In this document: positions 31,556 to 34,358 of the stretch, piece after piece
Layout of the letters: each line of letters opens with the position of its first letter
Numbering within the stretch: the first letter of the stretch is position 1
NCBI GenBank assembly: GCA_002385265.1
Contig: DGDD01000216.1
Span: 1 to 34,358 of the forward strand
Origin: Chitinophagaceae bacterium UBA3961
GTDB lineage: Bacteria; Bacteroidota; Bacteroidia; Chitinophagales; Chitinophagaceae
Length of the DNA: 34,358 nt
Reading direction: 5' to 3'
Notes under the pieces: generated by a model
Database searches by the model: none
What the model saw: only the letters and a program-made list of their open reading frames with translations
What the model was told of the DNA's origin: nothing
Made by a program: the position numbers and the translations under genes

Positions 31556-32620
31556 CTACCTCAACGCTTCCAAATACAATTGCTCACTCATCTCATACAA
31601 ATTCACACCATCATTGTTACACAATACAATAATTGTTACTCCAGATTTGGTAGCATGTATCCAATTAGAGGTAGCGCCTTCCATACCACCCGTACGGTAG
31701 TAAAAGGGCTCTTTAAAATTTCCCCAGCCGGTAGACCCCCAAAAGCCATAAGCTGTATATCCCAATTTCTCATTAATGGTGAGTAACTTTTCCAATGCCT
31801 TCTTTCCTAATAATTTCCCTCCAAACAACGCACGATCCAATTTCAACAAGTCTGAAACCGTAGAATACATGCTTCCTGCTGCAAAAAAGTTCTCGGATAC
31901 ATATTTGGTTTCCGGTGTGAATGTTTTAGTAGAGTCGTTGTAGATATATCCTTTCGACCAATGTTTGTCTTCAACTTCCGGACGTGAAATACCGGTTGAA
32001 CTCATTTTAAGCGGTTGAAGTATTTCTTTTTTCAAGAGTTGCTCGAATGAAAGCCCACTCTGCTTCTCCAATATTTTTTGAAGCAAGATGTACTCTACAT
32101 TTCCGTATACCGATTCTGTTCCGGGCTCACGAACCAGCTTACCCGAACAATATTCCTTGATAAAAGCATCTAAATTCTTCTTCACCACATAAGGATTCAC
32201 ACCGGCTTCTCCCAACGGATCTTCAATACCTGAGCTATACGTAAGCATATGATGAATGGTTACTTTCGATTTCCCGGCACCCGTGTATTCAGGGAAATAC
32301 GTTCCAATGGTAGCATCCAAGTCTATCTTACCTTGCTCCCATAACTTCATAACCAGTATGGCCGCGAAAGCTTTGGTGAAAGAAAGAATCCGAAATTTCG
32401 AATCGAGTGTGTGCATTTGATGTGTGGAACGATTGCGTTCACCCACCGCTTTCATCCAGGGTTTTCCTTGCTTATCAACCACTACTATTGTTCCATTGAA
32501 TCCTTTTTTGTTGTGGTATTCATTTACAACGCTATCGAAAGCTGATTTCTGTGCAGCTAAACCGCTGTTAATAAATACAATTATTACAAGAATGGCTATA
32601 TTTTTTATACTGAGTTTCAT
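31556..32620 (-). CDS. Class C beta-lactamase-like serine hydrolase
   Basis: This 354-residue protein has a signal peptide (cleavage near SGLAAQ). The penicillin-binding fold shows the catalytic SxxK as Ser80-Phe-Thr-Lys83 in ILSFTKAF, YxN as Tyr172-Gly-Asn174 in SVYGNVEY, and a third motif of the KTG type as RTGG in FYYRTGGMEG. Such proteins include D-aminopeptidases, esterases and PBP4*-like hydrolases. True AmpC activity is not implied. The protein would act in the periplasm on peptide, ester or lactam substrates. Its upstream region holds repeat island F, beyond which lie the lipoprotein and DoxX genes on the same strand. Operon membership with those is doubtful because of the 236-base gap. 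Confidence 0.88.
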   Translation of the reverse strand: MKLSIKNIAILVIIVFINSGLAAQKSAFDSVVNEYHNKKGFNGTIVVVDKQGKPWMKAVGERNRSTHQMHTLDSKFRILSFTKAFAAILVMKLWEQGKIDLDATIGTYFPEYTGAGKSKVTIHHMLTYSSGIEDPLGEAGVNPYVVKKNLDAFIKEYCSGKLVREPGTESVYGNVEYILLQKILEKQSGLSFEQLLKKEILQPLKMSSTGISRPEVEDKHWSKGYIYNDSTKTFTPETKYVSENFFAAGSMYSTVSDLLKLDRALFGGKLLGKKALEKLLTINEKLGYTAYGFWGSTGWGNFKEPFYYRTGGMEGATSNWIHATKSGVTIIVLCNNDGVNLYEMSEQLYLEALR

Positions 32621-32651
32621 TTTGATTGTTGGTGTGAATACTGGTGGATAT

Positions 32652-32856
32652 TAAAGTCAAGTTATAAGTTTTGAGTTTTTGAGTTTTTGAGTTTTGTACC
32701 GCTTCGCTGCACAATTTGTCGCAAAGTTTTTTGAAGTTAAAGAAGGTACACAAAGGTGTTTTTTAACCACAATTGTTCCTTTGCGCATTTTTGGCTCCGC
32801 CTCTTTCTTGGCGTTTCCCAAAACTCAAAACTTACAACTTAAAACTCAAGAACTTC
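32652..32856. repeat. Repeat island F upstream of the serine hydrolase gene
   Basis: The left side has AGTTATAAGTTTTGAGTTTT, then repeated TTGAGTT units, and CCGCTTCGCTGC. The right side has CCCAAAACTCAAAACTTACA and ACTTAAAACTCAAG, which is the inverted arm and begins just after the stop codon of the lipoprotein gene at 32857. Between them are degenerate CGCAAAG blocks. It is the smallest island and looks eroded. Confidence 0.7.
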
Positions 32857-33210
32857 TCAATTCTCATCAAATACTGCTTTATACACCGTTGCTCCTTCTT
32901 TCGCAAATTGAATTCTTCTGTTTGGCTTGTCTTTTAATTCTACGGTATCATTCACCGTAAAAGCTGCTTCTACTAATAGGTATCCGGTTCGCATTTTAAA
33001 GGTGGTGGTATACAAGGAATCTTTTACCACTTCTTGCAAAGGAAGTGCTTTGTCCCAATCCAATTTATTTCCATCACCCAATATACCAACCGTTTTAATG
33101 TTTTGCTTTCCTTTAACCGTTAAGTAAACGGTTACTTCTCTTTCATAGGCCTTCTGAACACAGGAACTAAACAGCGTAACTGCGATAATTGTTAAAATAA
33201 TTGCTTTCAT
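32857..33210 (-). CDS. Small lipoprotein with CBM20-like (E-set) fold
   Basis: This 117-residue protein has a lipoprotein signal with lipobox Cys17 (TLFSSC). The mature domain has VTVYLTVKGKQNIKTVGILG, LDWDKALPLQEVVKD, TTTFKMRTGYLLVEAAF and NRRIQF. This order (strand, 'WDxxxALPL', strand with an aromatic, closing NR) follows starch-binding (CBM20) or extended E-set domains. Carbohydrate binding is possible, but the key binding tryptophans cannot be assigned by eye. Its ATG overlaps the stop of the DoxX gene by four bases, so the two are translationally coupled. Confidence 0.65.
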   Translation of the reverse strand: MKAIILTIIAVTLFSSCVQKAYEREVTVYLTVKGKQNIKTVGILGDGNKLDWDKALPLQEVVKDSLYTTTFKMRTGYLLVEAAFTVNDTVELKDKPNRRIQFAKEGATVYKAVFDEN

Positions 33211-33695
33211 GCTTTCAATTTTTTAGAAATGAGATAATCAATACCGAAGCGACCACTCCCTAGAATCATGGTAAAAAGGTTGATCCATAAAAACCCTAAG
33301 GAAGCTAACATGTTCCACAATCCATTGTCCCACTGCTGCATAAAAGCCGCTACTGCCATAGTGCAGACACCAAGAAAGGAGAACAAACGGGTTTGGAATC
33401 CCAGCATTAAGAATATACCCCCTACTCCCTCTGAGAAGGCTCCCATCCATGCCCAAAATACAGGGAACAAAGCAAACACGCCTCCGTATTCGGCCACGTC
33501 TTCCGGGAACCAATAAACCACTTCAAAAAAACCAAGATTTTTATCGGCTTCCGTCCAAGGAAGGCCAAACTTCGGCGATCCGAAGTTCACAGTGAACAAC
33601 CAACCACCTACAATTCTAGGAATGGCAAAAAGCAGGTCTTGCCACCAAAACGGCATATTGATGGGCGCCGTTAATTTGAGGAATAAGTTTCGCAT
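33207..33695 (-). CDS. DoxX-family membrane protein
   Basis: This 162-residue protein has four hydrophobic helices: LLFAIPRIVGGWLFTVNFG, VFALFPVFWAWMGAFSEGVG, GIFLMLGFQTRLFSFLGVCT and ASLGFLWINLFTMILGSG. The DoxX/DoxD family pattern (first helix with RIVGGW; later a GGIFLMLG(F/L)xTR turn) is clear. DoxX proteins sit in the inner membrane; some act in thiol or sulfur redox protection, but the function of this subfamily is unknown. It is followed at once by the lipoprotein gene (ATGA overlap). A GGTTCAAATT repeat cluster lies upstream, next to the end of an AraC-type regulator gene. Confidence 0.88.
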   Translation of the reverse strand: MRNLFLKLTAPINMPFWWQDLLFAIPRIVGGWLFTVNFGSPKFGLPWTEADKNLGFFEVVYWFPEDVAEYGGVFALFPVFWAWMGAFSEGVGGIFLMLGFQTRLFSFLGVCTMAVAAFMQQWDNGLWNMLASLGFLWINLFTMILGSGRFGIDYLISKKLKA

Positions 33696-33750
33696 GTATT
33701 ATAATTTTCAACGAAACTCTTGCTTTCCGAACCCCTTAGTGCCCCATATT

Positions 33751-33803
33751 ATAATTTGAACCCTCAATTAGTAGGTTCAAATTATGACTCGAGGGTTCAA
33801 ATT
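33751..33803. promoter_or_regulatory. Three GGTTCAAATT boxes upstream of the DoxX gene
   Basis: ATAATTTGAACC (33751-33762) and GGTTCAAATTAT (33774-33785) form a perfect 12-base inverted repeat with an 11-base spacer. A third copy GGTTCAAATT (33794-33803) follows. TTTGAACCCTC (33755-33765) also pairs exactly with GAGGGTTCAAA (33791-33801), so the first copy can pair with either of the others. It may be an operator for the neighbouring AraC-type protein or an RNA switch. Confidence 0.6.
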
Positions 33804-33820
33804 CTTCAAACAATTGATTA

Positions 33821-34358
33821 TCAGAGTGATTTCTGCTTAATATACTCTTGAGGAGAGAAGCCGGTATGCTTCTTAAAGGAGCGATTAAAAGTAGTTTTGC
33901 TATTAAACCCGGCTTCAAAAGCTAAGGAAAGTAGGGTTTGCTTGTGATGTTCACCCTTTTTTAAAAGATCAATTACTGCTTCAACACGGTATTTATTGAT
34001 GAGATCATTAAAATTCAATCCAAAGCCTTTATTTATATACCTGCTGGCAAGTGAGATATTGGTATTCATTCTTTTCGCCAAGTCCAATAAACTGAGTTCC
34101 GGATCTTCGTACAGTTTTTCGGAAAGAATCAAAGTCTCCAGTTCCTGCTTCCATTCTTCTTTACTATGATCAGTGGCTCCTTCGGCTTCTAGCTCCAAAT
34201 CTTCCACCTCAACAAAATCATTGGCATTATAAGTAAGATACAGCGGTTGTTTTCCGCTGAGCACCAATATTTCATTGGAAGTTTGAAACAAGTCGCGAGC
34301 AAACACCAATTTTGAGATCACTGCATTCGAAAATCCTGCAATGGCAATATAGTAGCAG
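33821..34358 (-). CDS. AraC-family regulator with membrane N-terminus, C-terminal part (cut by window edge)
   Basis: The frame stays open on the minus strand to the window edge: residues CYYIAIAGFSNAVISKLVFA continue upstream of the GTG at 34321, so the gene begins outside. The AraC-type double helix-turn-helix is at the C-terminus: LSLLDLAKRMNTNISLASRY, INKGFGLNFNDLINKYRVEA, then TLLSLAFEAGFNSKTTFNRS and FKKHTGFSPQEYIKQ. The hydrophobic start of the visible part suggests the end of a multi-helix membrane sensor domain, a common Bacteroidota layout. It lies 125 bases upstream of the DoxX gene on the same strand and may regulate it. Confidence 0.85.
   Translation of the reverse strand, partial: CYYIAIAGFSNAVISKLVFARDLFQTSNEILVLSGKQPLYLTYNANDFVEVEDLELEAEGATDHSKEEWKQELETLILSEKLYEDPELSLLDLAKRMNTNISLASRYINKGFGLNFNDLINKYRVEAVIDLLKKGEHHKQTLLSLAFEAGFNSKTTFNRSFKKHTGFSPQEYIKQKSL

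Overview
The window looks like a chromosomal segment of a Bacteroidota bacterium, most likely from the Chitinophagaceae or a near relative. The base composition is moderately AT-rich. TAnnTTTG -7 promoter boxes occur in front of many genes, Shine-Dalgarno sites are mostly absent, one protein carries a type IX secretion sorting tail, and TPR-LytS/LytTR two-component systems and a GntR-controlled rhamnose locus of Bacteroidota type are present. No phage, transposase, CRISPR, tRNA or rRNA was seen.

Layout. 1-406 (-) is the start of a TPR protein cut by the window edge. 518-4564 (+) is a tight four-gene cluster of exported proteins: a LamG-like/OmpA protein and three unknowns, two of which share a C-terminal module. 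4681-6761 is an OmpR/histidine kinase pair with overlapping genes. 6817-10808 holds a GT81-like glucosyl-3-phosphoglycerate synthase fused to a HAD phosphatase, a CLC chloride channel with CBS domains, and a universal-stress-like protein. Together these read as an osmotic or ionic stress module. A candidate structured RNA ending in an intrinsic terminator (10815-10955) follows. 11219-18213 (-) is a complete L-rhamnose catabolic operon (rhaT, rhaEW, rhaI, rhaB, lldD), with its probable GntR regulator divergent at 18602. It should take L-rhamnose to DHAP and L-lactate, then to pyruvate. 20032-20687 is a frameshifted TMEM175-type K+ channel. 20731-25140 has an exported unknown and a small-protein/LytS/LytTR operon. 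25571-26863 is a TIG plus seven-repeat propeller lipoprotein. 27374-29455 is a redox/electrophile-response unit: an HxlR regulator divergent from a FrnE-like DsbA protein and a quinone-reductase-like NmrA protein, with a palindromic operator candidate between them. 29442-30698 is a T9SS cargo protein and 30955-31332 a thioredoxin. 31556-34358 (-) has a serine hydrolase, a CBM20-like lipoprotein overlapping a DoxX protein, and the end of a membrane AraC regulator.

The most unusual feature is the set of six intergenic islands (10957-11218, 18285-18580, 19634-19915, 25141-25470, 26925-27373, 32652-32856). They are built from the same modules in the same order. Each module set usually begins directly after a stop codon and is oriented with that gene: an AAGTTRTAAGTTTTGAGTT-like arm, a GCAGCTTCGCTGC hairpin, a TTCACCGCAG block, a polypyrimidine tract, and a CGGCTGTT plus ATTAATT tract. 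Some islands add heptanucleotide arrays or CACAGATT inverted repeats. Family assignments rest on reading motifs by eye. No database search was possible.
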